Source of the DNA: Epiperipatus broadwayi
Lineage: Eukaryota; Onychophora; Udeonychophora; Euonychophora; Peripatidae
Direction: 5' to 3'
NCBI GenBank assembly: GCA_028023455.1
Contig: JAQFVV010006197.1
Location: 19,651,254-19,715,253, forward strand
Length of the DNA: 64,000 nt
The notes under the pieces were generated by a model. That model had not been told where the DNA came from. It did no database searches and worked only from the letters and a program-made list of their open reading frames with translations. This document shows, one piece after another, positions 25,473 to 35,974 of the stretch. Each line of letters begins with the position of its first letter. Within the stretch, counting starts at the first letter, position 1. The position numbers and the translations under genes were made by a program.

Positions 25473-25693
25473 CAAATTTGCCTTTGTTATATTTACATAA
25501 TAAACACATTTTTATTTATTTTCAATTACAATGTAGAAAGTATTAAATAAAAAATATAAAGGTCATGATAAAAAAAAAATTGCAGTAGAAGTTGCATATA
25601 TCCAAAAGATACATTCATTAATAGCATGTGCAGAAACGTGTGTGTGTGTGTGTGGTAATTACAAATTTGCCTTTGTTATATTTATATAATAAA
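25473..25693 (+). repeat. 32 bp direct repeat, 189 bases apart
   Basis: A segment beginning CAAATTTGCCTTTGTTATAT at 25473-25504 recurs at 25662-25693 with one mismatch. The intervening part carries a TGTG microsatellite (25639-25654). The first copy overlaps the right target-site repeat of LINE-B. Confidence 0.8.
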
Positions 25694-25699
25694 ATACAA

Positions 25700-26730
25700 A
25701 AAGTTTTTATTTTCTAATACAATAGCTAAATTATTTTCACAACTACATCGTCACCAACTTTAGTATTATACATCCTTATAGAGCATATACGATATTAAAT
25801 GGACAGTATAAATGTTATGGTTTAATAAAATGCACAACTAGTCATGACCTTGAATGTAAGCATTTGATATATATTATAGTATTTTTAAAAAAAGTTATTT
25901 TTAACTCATATCAAATGCAACCTCCAGAGAAGTAAAAACAAAGACTAGAATTATTTAAAATATGGTGTTCCCTATGATAATCTATGAATGTAAAAGATAG
26001 GCACTGAAATAAGATAGAAAAAAAATTGAACTGTAATGCCATATATACTTTTAAGAATTCCTTGGATTCAAAGAAATATGAACAAAACAGATATTTGATC
26101 AAATTAGAACTGAATTGTTACAAATGATCAGATTGAAATTGTCATATTTTGAATTATATAAAATGATATATCTTTCACTAGAAAAGTATATAATAATTAG
26201 AAAGATAGTTAAGAATGAAGACAAGATGACTAGCACAATGTAAGTGAAGAGAGTCCACCATTACACTAATAAATCTATCTTTGAATAGCTTAAAAACTCA
26301 AGCAGATAGTAGATTATTCTGAAGAAACACCATTCTTTTGGGTCGCTAATAATAGATGTCCCAGACTCATCTAATAATAATATTTTAATGGCTTTTTTTA
26401 AATGAATATTATTTCAATAATAAACCAAAAACCACTTGACATATGTATATATAATTGCTTCATATAATTTTTTAAATTTTGGGACACATCGACTGCATCA
26501 AGGTTAATTCACTTTTATCAATTTATATCAAAATTAGTGACACATATTTAAATTTTTATAAATATTTTTAGTTATATAACAAATAAGATTAATTTTAGTA
26601 AATGCCAAGACAAGCACACTGATAGAGCATTTATTTTTTAAAAAATAAAATCGAATTTTTAGAACCATTTTTGTTAAATATATGTAGTATTTTTTTCTAA
26701 AATCATTATAGTATCTTAGTTCTGTCAGAG
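25700..26730. other. AT-rich stretch, nothing recognised
   Basis: No coding or repeat structure found. Confidence 0.45.
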
Positions 26731-26734
26731 CATT

Positions 26735-26800
26735 ACATGTGATGGTTGACAGAAATTCAGTCAGGCTTTGCCACTTCCTGGATTAGAACTTCTAATCTCT
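26735..26800 (+). repeat. Weak tRNA-like SINE remnant
   Basis: The segment TTCCTGGATTAGAACTTC (26775-26792) resembles a T-arm and B box. Nearly the same string (TTCCTGGATTAAAACTC) occurs in the better tRNA-like unit at 43125-43200. The A box is unclear. Confidence 0.3.
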
Positions 26801-26829
26801 GAGTGAAGAATTACAGATTTAATTTCTCT

Positions 26830-28390
26830 TTTCACATATGACTGATGTATAGTATCCATTACCTTTTTTTTAAACACAGATATTCTTTGTGTTGGCAATA
26901 TTAAAGTTTTGCAATATAAAAATATACATTAAATGATAATTTTCTGAATGTATTTGTGTGTATGAGTGCTCTACATATCCAATATGTAAACATAGAAAAA
27001 AAAAACATTTAAAAATACTATTACTCTTGCATTAGTTTGCAACAACAAAAGTGTACAATTATTAATAAAGTTGTATTGCATATACATGTGTGCATAAGCA
27101 CACACCCACTATATATATATGAAATAGCATAAAAACTTTTTATTTTTTAAAACAAATTTTTATTGATAAATATCAAGTACATACATGAATGTATAATTAT
27201 TATTATAGATATTATTACATAGTAATACTATAAAAAATTATGCAGTATTATATCAATTATTTATAATGCACTAAATTAAAAGGCAATATAGATTTAAAAA
27301 TAAATATTACTTTATCTATTCCAGTATTTCAATATCTAGAGCAAATATCAAAAACTATAAACATCATAAAGTAAATAATCTAATTTATTATTAGCAAACC
27401 AATATTTTTTTTTACCGACTTTAAAAATATTTTTAGTTTGTTATAATTACTCGAAAACATAATAAAAATTGGCAAACCCCTGAAAACAATAGTGTCCCCA
27501 AATCCTCCTTTATTTAAATATATATTATTAGAAAGTAAAATAGTGTTCTATTTGTAAATTCTATTGTTTCTAATACAGAGCAGAAATGTTTTATATGCAC
27601 AATAACATATACATTAAAAATATATACTTATTTTTTATATGCTTTTATAGTAACTTGCCCTGTCCATATGTTTTCTGTGTATGTTTGTCATAATATCCAC
27701 ATTTTTAAATTTTATTCCAGGTGAGATTTTTTTTAGTTTTAATCATTATTTATTTTTAGTGGAAAAAAAAAAAAAGATAAAAGATTTAATAAATAAAAAT
27801 TCTTTTTATTCAGGAATTTCATGGTCTTATTATTAAATCATATTTTTTGTTATAAAATAATTAAAAATTGCAGAAATATTGTTGTTTCATAAAAGCATTT
27901 GAGGCTTTTTTATTTTTATTATTTATTTCAGTCTCAAATGCCTTTTTTCCTGCAATTTCCAATTGTTTTATAACAAGTCAAAGATTCTCAAAATCTCTTG
28001 TATTTTCATATAATGGCAAATTAACCAAGATTCAGTTTTTTTGTACTTTTTAGTCAGATTATTTTGTTATTTTTCTACTTTTTAGTAGGATAGTACTGTT
28101 TACACAAAAGCATTATTTTAAAAAAATTTTTTTTTACATATTATTTTATTAAATATAGATGAAATTAAATTGAGAGAGTGCAAATTTCTCAAGCATTTAT
28201 GACTACCAACAGCCAATCAAATCTTAAGCACTGGGACTAGAATTTTATATAGCATTATGTTTTTATCTTGTAATATTATTTTATTATATATGTAGAAGGG
28301 GTGACAGTTTAATTCTCAGAATGCATCTTTAAAAAATATATATGAGGAACTGTATCATGTTAAATACTATTACCTTCAAAATTCTCTACA
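26830..28390. other. AT-rich stretch, nothing recognised
   Basis: Extremely AT-rich with scattered TA runs. No motif found. Confidence 0.45.
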
Positions 28391-28399
28391 TGTGTATCT

Positions 28400-28985
28400 A
28401 TAACTTGATTTCATTATAACATTTCTATTTCTGGAAGCAAGCCTGGAATATTGTTAAATAGTTATCTCACATTTTGTTGGTTATCGTTATGAGAGAAAAT
28501 CTTTGTTCCTTCAACATAGTTTTTACTTTTAAAAATAGCCAAAAATCACAGGGAATTACATTAAATAAATTGGCTGGATAATCTAAGTGGGTAATTACTT
28601 TATTTTGCGCAAAAAGATGTAAATTTTTCATAAATTATTTAGTGCTAAATTCTTCAGTTAAAATTAGATCAAAATGTTTCTAGATTAATCTATAACAGTT
28701 TTAATCTCAAACTTAATCATTTGTTGTGCCATATTTCACCCTGACCTCTGTTAATATTATTAACAGTAATTGTTATTTTTAAATGTCTGTATATGAGGTC
28801 ATTTGTTAAATTTTCTCATTCCTCTTTGAGTTCTTATACCGCTCAAATACACTCAACTTTTGATAACATCTTTACCACAGGCCATTTTTAACAGTTATAA
28901 CACTTCAGTAAATTGTTTTTTAAACCACAAAATTTGATGTTAATATTGTGCTATTCAAAATTTCAATCATTTTTATACCAAATGT
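28400..28985 (-). pseudogene. Mariner-family transposase relic, internally deleted
   Basis: Minus-strand translation across frames gives the mariner order. First comes an N-terminal helix-turn-helix region (HNINIKFC, then a SVFE-x-YK-like segment). Next is a second HTH-like stretch ending ...LETF-x-x-x-L. Near 28610-28475 comes the characteristic C-terminal block NKVITHLDYPANLFNVIPCD followed by FWLFLKVKTMLKEQRFS. This matches the mariner H-P-P-Y-S-P-D-L-x-P-C-D-F-x-L-F-P-K-L-K box that contains the last catalytic aspartate. The remaining C-terminus (QACFQK) runs to about 28410. The catalytic centre with the first two aspartates is missing between these blocks, and stops are many. Confidence 0.75.
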
Positions 28986-28989
28986 GCTC

Positions 28990-31900
28990 ATAGTCCTTCT
29001 TACCTTCAAATATACTTACATGATTTTGGTATAATTATATCATGGGCCATTCTACATGGACATTCCATAAATTAAACTATCATATCTCACATGTATAATA
29101 AGATTCTAGACTATTCTGATTATAATTAGTCATGTGAAAAGGCTTAGCATAGGGTAATAAAGAAGGTTACCTTAAAACCAATCCTATAAGTTTTGTATAA
29201 ATCATACTTCAAAAGTTGATTCTTATGTATATCTACTAGTACCTTATTTTACAATAAGCTCAATAAAAAATTTTAATGCTCTGATTCATATACAAGTCAT
29301 TCTTCAATTGTATATGGCCATCTTCACTGTGTAAAAAAAATATCTTCACAGAAAGCACGCAAAATGTTCGACCATAGCATCCTCAAATTTGAATAATAAT
29401 TCAACATAATGGCATAATGGGGGGGGGGGGGGTGTAGAAATATGATCGATGAAAGAAAATAATGCCACAGCAATAAATTGTTACAATTTTTTATTTATGC
29501 AAACTTTGTAATTATTTGAACAAAATTGATCAATTATTTCCTTCCTCCTTTCAAGATCAATTATTAACAATATATTATTGATTACAGTGATTCACTGAAA
29601 GAATATATTATTCTTACAGATGATCACCTTCATTATCAATGATTACAGCTGAAGCTATTCAATGAAAATTAACAATCCCTGTGGATTTATGTCATTTTTC
29701 ATCTCAGTTCATACCAATAAACTCTAGAGATGTTCGACATCAATTTTCTGGGAACGTCTGATATAATTTATAACTAATCTGTGCAACATGCATAAATCTG
29801 GGTGAAAAACTGGTTAATATATAAATGCAATTCAAAAAAAATATTTGCATCTTTTCATTGAACACTCTATGAATAGCTATAATTAGAGAATTAAATTGCT
29901 TTAAAAAAGTTATTTAATACCATGATATTCATAGATACATACAAAAAACTCTATTAGCTCACTGCGAAGCATTCTGCAAAGCTTAATACTAATATTATAT
30001 TCTCTTTAAAATGAACAATTGTTTATTATAGACAAATGGAAAAATTTATCAGTATGAAATTTGCATTTAAAAAGTATTAATTATTTAATTAAATAGTCAC
30101 ACTTTATGATGTGAATTAAAATATAGTTTTTTCCTTTCCAGAATGCCACTGCCTTCTTCTTCTCTTCCTTCTGTTCCTTCTTATTATTATTATTATGATC
30201 ATCATCATTTTTTATAATTTTGATTGTCTAGTAATCTTTAGCAAAATATGGTGGAATATCAAAATCCATAGATTGTACTGAATAGCTATATAAATACATG
30301 CACAAATATGTAGATGAATGGATGTATTATACACGCATGTTAAATGTGTATATAAACACTACATATATATATATGAGAATGCATATATTGTGTATGCATT
30401 ATGAATTAAAAAATTAAAATGTTGAAACTAAAAAAAAATTTTTTTTAAAATTAATTTTCGATTTTTTTTAAAATTGCAGATAACTGAAAGAGTGAATATG
30501 AAGATCATGAAACCTAAGATACAATATAATTTCAACACTTGGGAGATTTTAATTGTTGATATATCCATCTACACAATCTCTCCAAGTCAAATGTACCCTT
30601 TTATCATTATTGCCATCAGAATCAATACATTAATTCAACATAACTAAAAGTTGTAAATTCTGTTCATCATCTCTCATTAACCTATATTTTTGATTTAATA
30701 CTTATATCTCCAATATTAATCTCTTACATCTCAGTCTGATATTAAGTTTGAAATTTCCTCAAACTAAATTATGATACATTTTATTAGAAATGTCCAATTA
30801 CTTACTAATTAGATTATTAATTTCATTTTATTATCATTGCCAATGTTCAGAGAAATTAAGTATATGGCTTGACTTTAAAGTCAATTCTTAATAAATTACT
30901 CTGCTCTTTAGCTTTATATAAGGCAATTTATTGGATGCAGAATTAGCAATATGGTGAAATTAATCTTGCACCCACTAAACAACTTTTGAACAGCTAATCT
31001 TTAAGTCATGAAGTCAATTTCTTACTATAACTTAGAAATCAAGATATTAATACTGCTAAATTTTACAGGCTATTCCTAAAATGTCAAATCATGTTAAATC
31101 TATGATAGCCTATAAAAAGATGTGCACTGTTCATTCTTCTGAAATTTTTTTGTTTCCTGATAATAGTGTTAACAAACTTTTGACATCAGTTTTAATAAGA
31201 TCTCTTGGAAAAATTTAATCAAAATATTCTGGTGTACCTAATAATCTGGATTGTCTAATGTGGATATCTATTATTTAGATAACCATAATATTATAATGAA
31301 TAAATCTTCTTTAAAATTAAGCTATATCACCTAATCACTGTGGTAATGCTATTGCTTCAGTAATTGTATAATCAAGAAATCAATATTTCCTCTACTGTCC
31401 ATGAGTACTACATTTTGTGTTAAAAAATCACTACCTTACATTCTACTATACATAACCTCCAGCTCCTAATTTGAAAAATATCAGAAGATTATTGAAAATT
31501 CTAAAAATAATTCTATCATCTATTATTTAGAGAGCTATAGTCGTGCTATCAAAGGATCAAACCATTACATACCATAATTTTTTTTATAAGTTTTTTTATA
31601 AGTCAACCTACATATCAAATAATTAAAACATAAATTATGTTGTGGGCTAATAGATTTTGAGACTAACTATAAATCAGACATACAATTATCAATAACCACC
31701 TTCTACATCAATTCTTGCATCTCACTTTTACAATTAATCATTATTCAGGAAACCATATTATTCAAGTAAAAAATTATATGCAGCTCTTAGTTTACTTTTA
31801 TGTAGAAAAAAGCAGTTTGTAAAACTGGATTTCTTCTTAAAAAGCAGGAAAAAATTGTCACCCCATTTTTATAATAGTGCCCACTTTGTTTTGTTAGTGA

Positions 31901-32015
31901 ATGACATATTTTCTTATATTTTTGAAGATATGTTTTGAGAATATTCAATGTATTGACAGGCTTCCAAAATATCATCAGTTCACTAATCTAAAAAAAAAAT
32001 ATTCTTAATGTATAA
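28990..32015. other. AT-rich stretch, few features
   Basis: No coding signal. It contains a 14-base poly-G run (29419-29432), a TTA/ATC microsatellite (30178-30210) and TA repeats near 30361-30373. Confidence 0.4.
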
Positions 32016-32174
32016 ATAAATAAATAAACTGTCAGATTACTAAACTGTGCACTGCAAAGTAAGATACCCCCTCTCTCTTCTTAATTCTTTGCTTAGTATT
32101 ACAGCTTATCATTAATTGAGTTGCCAACATAAATGTTAGAATTACAACTAAAAAAATAAATTATAAAACTATCT

Positions 32175-32195
32175 CATGTGATGTGATGTGATGTA
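32175..32195 (-). repeat. LINE-A 3' tandem tail
   Basis: On the minus strand the element ends GTACATCACATCACATCA, a three-unit pentamer tail. Copies 1, 2 and 3 end in shorter or degenerate forms of the same tail. This is typical of LINEs that use short 3' repeats rather than poly(A). Confidence 0.8.
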
Positions 32196-32236
32196 CTGTG
32201 ACTTCTCCTTAAATGGAGTCAGGAATCTCTCAGCAG

Positions 32237-33323
32237 CTATGCCCAGAGAAACCTGTTAGCCACTTTACCTTCCTTTTCCATTGTCCACCCTAAGTTTTCC
32301 CATAATCTTCTCCATCCCATTTCCACAACATAATCTTTGTCAACTCCATGACCTTCATATCTAAATACCCTTATTTTTTCCCAAACATAGCATAAAAACC
32401 AATAACTCACTTTCTGTATAATCACTTTGTTCATATTTATTTAACCTTCCATAACTTCATTATTTGTACCCTTTTTGCATCCAAACATTTACATTGAAGT
32501 AACAGATGCCTAATATTTTCTATGCCTTCCTTACACAACTTTCAGACTAAATCACCCATATTTTTCCATTTACATGTATATTCCCTTGTTGCTAAAGATC
32601 CCGTTCGAGCCTTAAACAATAAACTACTTTCCTTACTATTATCATAAATTAACTCACACCCAATGTTCCGTTTACTTCTATATATACATTTAAACTTGTT
32701 TTACTCTCCATACTAGTTCTCCATCTCTCCAACTCCCTATTCTTTATTAATGCATCTATTCTTCTATCCCACTCCTTCCCACTATAACACTCAACAATCC
32801 TCCTAACACAATCACCCCATCTTTTGTACAAGTATACTGACATAACTTCTTTATCCAAATCTTCTGCATACTGCATTACCTTTCTCACCCATCTTGTTGC
32901 CTGCCCTTTACTTGTAACCCAATTAAATACTATTTTGGCTATTCTTTTATTATCCATAAACTGCAATCTACCGAACATTTTCAATTTGCTTTTTGCATCC
33001 CTCATATAAAAACTTGACCATCCCATTTCTCCTTGAATTGCCTCTTTCGCTGTCCACACCTCAGCATCTAATGCATGTCTTCCTACTTCCCTTTGTACTT
33101 TTTCTAAGCAATCTAATACCCTTTTACTAACACATAATGCATCACTGCTGTATGTTAACCCTGCTACTGCCACTCCCTTCCATACAATTCTAGCTACATC
33201 ATGTTTATTATATGAAAACACTGTTAATTTCTTTATCAATCCCTTTCTTTTCTTTGCTTCATTTATCAATTTTTTCTCCCATTCATCCAAGCAATTTTTC
33301 TTATTACTCAAGATGATTCCCAA
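32237..33323 (-). pseudogene. LINE-A ORF2 C-terminal region with zinc knuckle
   Basis: A 224-codon open frame (33323-32649) encodes the post-RT region. It is rich in Trp/Arg landmarks (ARIVWKGVAVAGLTYSSDAL, REVGRHALDAEVWTAKEAIQ, GEMGWSSFYMRDAKSK). After a frameshift the minus strand gives FKARTGSLATREYTCKWKN, then the zinc knuckle KLCKEGIENIRHLLLQCKCL in which the first Cys codon is a stop. The C-terminal frame (32434-32237) ends VANRFLWA-stop. The same C-terminus in copies 1 and 3 supports the stop as the natural end. Confidence 0.85.
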
Positions 33324-34600
33324 ATAACTATAAGACCTGACAATGCATATACTCTCTTGCCACCTGTTAACAGTATCTCTATCCCTCTCCCTAGACTTTC
33401 TATTGCTCTCTCCATTTCACTCAAATACAACACAAACAAAATAGGTGACATAGGGCATCCTTGACTCAGTCTCACCCCATTTTTAACTTTAACTGATTCT
33501 ATATACCCTAATTGATATGTATAGTAATTATTTTCATATAATTTCTTAATAACACCCACTAAAGCTTCATCCATTCCCAGATTTGCTAAACTTATCCATA
33601 ATCTATTTCTATTCACTCTATCATAAGCCTTCTCTATATCTATAAGTTGTGTAACTACAAATAAACTATCTCCTATATGCCTATCTGACCTAAAACCTCC
33701 TTGCATTTCCCCCACTACATTATTTTCTTCCATCCATTTTGCAACTCTTCCAGCCACTATATATAAAAAAACTTTTATATAAAACTGATGTTACTGCTAT
33801 TGATCTATAATTATTTAACTTTCTATGATCCTTACCTTTTCCTTTAAATAATAATCTTACTCTTGTATTACTCCAACTACCCAGAAAAACTCTCTTCTGT
33901 GCCATCTTATTAAAACATGAAGTAACTTTACTTTTACCCAAATTAATTACCATCTCTGCTGCCCATCCATCTAATCCTCTTGCCTTACCACTTCTCAATT
34001 TCTTCCCTGCCTCATTCAGTTCATTTTCTGTAAATGTAATATTCCCATTACTATATGTTTTCATATTTTCTATCCCTCTGTCCTTCACATCTAACATCTT
34101 TTCTATATCCATTACATAACTATTCAATATTCTCTCTAATTCTTCTCTAGAGCTATACTCTATTCCCTCCTCATCCAGTAATACTATCTCTCTCTCCCCT
34201 AAATTTCTTCTTTTAATGTAATTCCAAAATTTTTTACTCCCATCCCTTCCACTTTTATTAATATCATCCAAAATTTATTATTTAGTTTCATTCTCTCTCT
34301 ATAATTATCTATTTTAGCTAACTTCTTCTTTTCTAAGTACTTTTCCCATTTAGCATTAATATCTTTTTCACTTTCTTTGTTCTTAATAGCACACTTATAT
34401 TCTCTGCATGCTTTTTCCCTCTCTTTTACACTTTTACTAACTCTCATTTTTCTATTACTTTTATTCTTCTGAATATTCTCACCTAAAACCCTATTTGCCA
34501 CTTTTTCTATTTCATCACACCAGTCCTCATACTCATTTCCAATCAACTCTTCCATGGTTTCTTCAACTTGTATTTTATACTCTTCTAACTTATTCTTATC
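33308..34600 (-). pseudogene. LINE-A ORF2 linker and reverse transcriptase lacking the FADD box
   Basis: The linker is Lys/Glu-rich with GKARGLDGWAAEMV before the RT. The fingers carry NNYRSIAVTSVLY. The palm has QGGFRSDRHIGDSLF, then motif A IDIEKAYDRVNR, then motif B as RLSQGCPMSPILFVLYLSEM. Motif C should follow after SGLLFADD, as copies 2 and 3 show. Here the frame runs from YALSGL straight into VIWESS: about 190 bases that encode FADD and the following helix are missing at about 33331. Frameshifts lie near 34260 and 33740. The copy is the best preserved overall but has lost its polymerase centre. Confidence 0.88.
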
Positions 34601-35464
34601 ATTCACTCTCCATCCACATCTTTCACTATTGTTTTTACTTTTATTCCCATTTTCCATCATATTACTAACCATTTCAATTACAACAAAATTATGATCACTA
34701 TTACATACTCTCTCTTCATTATCAAACACCTTAATTTTCTGTACTTTATTCATTCCCTCTTTCTCTATCAATATATAATCTATTGTGTGGGATATATTAT
34801 TCCTAGACCATGTTTATTGTCCCTCATAAATATTAGATAAGTTTCCAATGCTCAAATTTACGCTCTGACAAAATTTCTTCAAAAGCTGTCCATTCTTATT
34901 GTCTACATCATCAATTTCTTCAATATGCCCATTTATATTTCCTATAACCATTATTCTCTTCCCCTTTTCTTTAAAACTCTGTATATCCTTAACTAGGCAC
35001 TCATATATGCTATTGTTCCATTCCATTATAGCTTGACTATCTCCAGCAGCTATATAAACTATAGCCACCATCCATTCTTGTTTTCCCAACCTTATTTCAA
35101 ATCTCAAATGTTCTTGGAATTTAACAGTATTTAAATATTTTTTTGATATAACACGTATACCACCATCCTTTTTTTCTTTCTCTTTTCTATTTATACCCTG
35201 CCATACCAAATCTTCCAAAACAGGTTCTTCTTCTCTTAGATGTGTTTCCACTACTGCTAATACCTCAAGCTCTTCATTTTCAATTGCTTTGTTTAAATCC
35301 TGCCACTTTTCTGGTCTCCTACCATCTTGCATATTCAAATACCCAATTTTAACAATTTTTTCTTCCCTAACTACTCTTTTATAAATTTTTTTTATTCTTT
35401 CTTCTCCATTATACTTATAAATAACTTGCTTACCATTAATTTTACAGACCCATTCCCTCTCCAC
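34600..35464 (-). pseudogene. LINE-A ORF2 N-terminus: EEP (APE-like) endonuclease with one stop
   Basis: The EEP endonuclease nicks target DNA to start reverse transcription. Visible motifs in order: GYLNMQDGR (catalytic Asn region, about residues 41-49), LAVVETHL (catalytic Glu), KKDGGIRVISKK, MVAIVYIAA, VIGNINGH, then after a single in-frame TAA at about 34811 the TWSRNN-x-SHTIDYIL and SDHNF boxes. The usual G-D-x-N box reads G-N-I-N, so a catalytic Asp is replaced. The last Asp-His pair (SDHNF) is kept. Start at 35464 (MEREWVC) is the first Met after the ORF1 stop. With one stop and one lost catalytic residue it cannot be active. Confidence 0.85.
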
Positions 35465-35563
35465 ATCTACATTTATATCTAAATCAACTGCCCTTTGTTT
35501 AATCCTTACATCCCATCCATTCTTCTTTTTTTTAATAACACTACAACTTAAAATCCCACCCCC

Positions 35564-35940
35564 CCTTTACAAGTTTCCCGAACTATATTCTTTATAAATC
35601 AGACTCCCTACAACTTCACTTCCTTGTTTCCCTAAGTGCAACCCATCTTTACCAAATAACTCCCTCTTCCCAATAAAAAAATCCCACACATCCACAAACA
35701 TAACATCATTTCTCTCACACAATTCTTTCAATCTCTTATTTATAGAACACACCCTATCTAACATATACCTTTTATCAAATCTTGGTAATAATCCAACTAT
35801 TCCTACTCTTTCTTAAACCACTCTCAAATTCCTAATCAGTTCTGTGTACTCACCCATTACTCTCTCTGATGACTCTGATAAATTATTAGTCCCTATCACT
35901 CATGAAAAGTATGTTTTTATAGCGACCTCTGTATGATCTG
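35564..35940 (-). pseudogene. LINE-A ORF1 SGNH/GDSL esterase-like domain, 5'-truncated
   Basis: The minus strand encodes the latter part of an SGNH hydrolase fold. Block III appears as VIGTNNL (about 35895-35880), then come ERVGIVGLLPR and a helix (CSINKRLKELCERNDVMFVD). Block V appears as FGKDGLHLGKQG (about 35630), with the Asp and His of the catalytic dyad in D-G-L-H. The N-terminal G-D-S-L block with the catalytic Ser is missing, since the element starts inside the domain. A stop after SSGNL ends the frame at 35567, about 100 bases before the EN frame. A stop precedes block III, so the relic is inactive. In related LINEs this domain belongs to ORF1 and is thought to act in membrane or lipid contact. 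Confidence 0.75.
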
Positions 35941-35974
35941 ATTACCAACTAAATAATAAATAAACTGTCAGAAT

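Larger units (their letters stand above)
23003..25485. mobile_element. LINE-B insertion with 5' inversion
   Basis: A 15-base direct repeat, TGCAAGTTTGCCTTT at 23003-23017 and TGCAAATTTGCCTTT at 25471-25485 (one mismatch), brackets a block made of two LINE halves in opposite orientation. The 3' half is on the minus strand (23026-23560), ending in a polyadenylation-like AATAAAG and a short A-rich tail next to the left repeat. The RT half is on the plus strand (about 23570-25440). The RT half ends just before the point where the zinc-knuckle half begins in protein order. That is the layout produced by twin priming during target-primed reverse transcription. That both halves belong to one family is inferred from this complementarity. 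Confidence 0.6.
32172..35954 (-). mobile_element. LINE-A copy 4: longest copy, SGNH-EN-RT-zinc knuckle
   Basis: Reading the minus strand, the element has the second half of an SGNH/GDSL esterase-like domain (35940-35567), an EEP-type endonuclease (35464-34650), a basic linker (34600-34000), a reverse transcriptase (33950-33310), a post-RT region (33323-32650), a zinc knuckle and a VANRFLWA-stop C-terminus (32237). The 3' UTR ends in a CATCA tandem tail (complement of 32175-32195). ORF1 esterases plus an EEP endonuclease are known from CR1/L2-related LINEs, so I favour that group, without certainty. Damage is light compared with the other copies: one stop in EN, two frameshifts, and a deletion that removes the RT active site. 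Confidence 0.92.
32019..35972. repeat. 18 bp direct repeat bracketing LINE-A copy 4
   Basis: AATAAATAAACTGTCAGA occurs at 32019-32036 and at 35955-35972 without a mismatch. The right copy starts where recognisable LINE-A sequence ends, so it may be the target-site duplication. The left copy lies about 135 bases beyond the CATCA tail, leaving 135 bases of non-LINE sequence inside. The first ten bases are low-complexity, so chance cannot be excluded. Confidence 0.5.
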
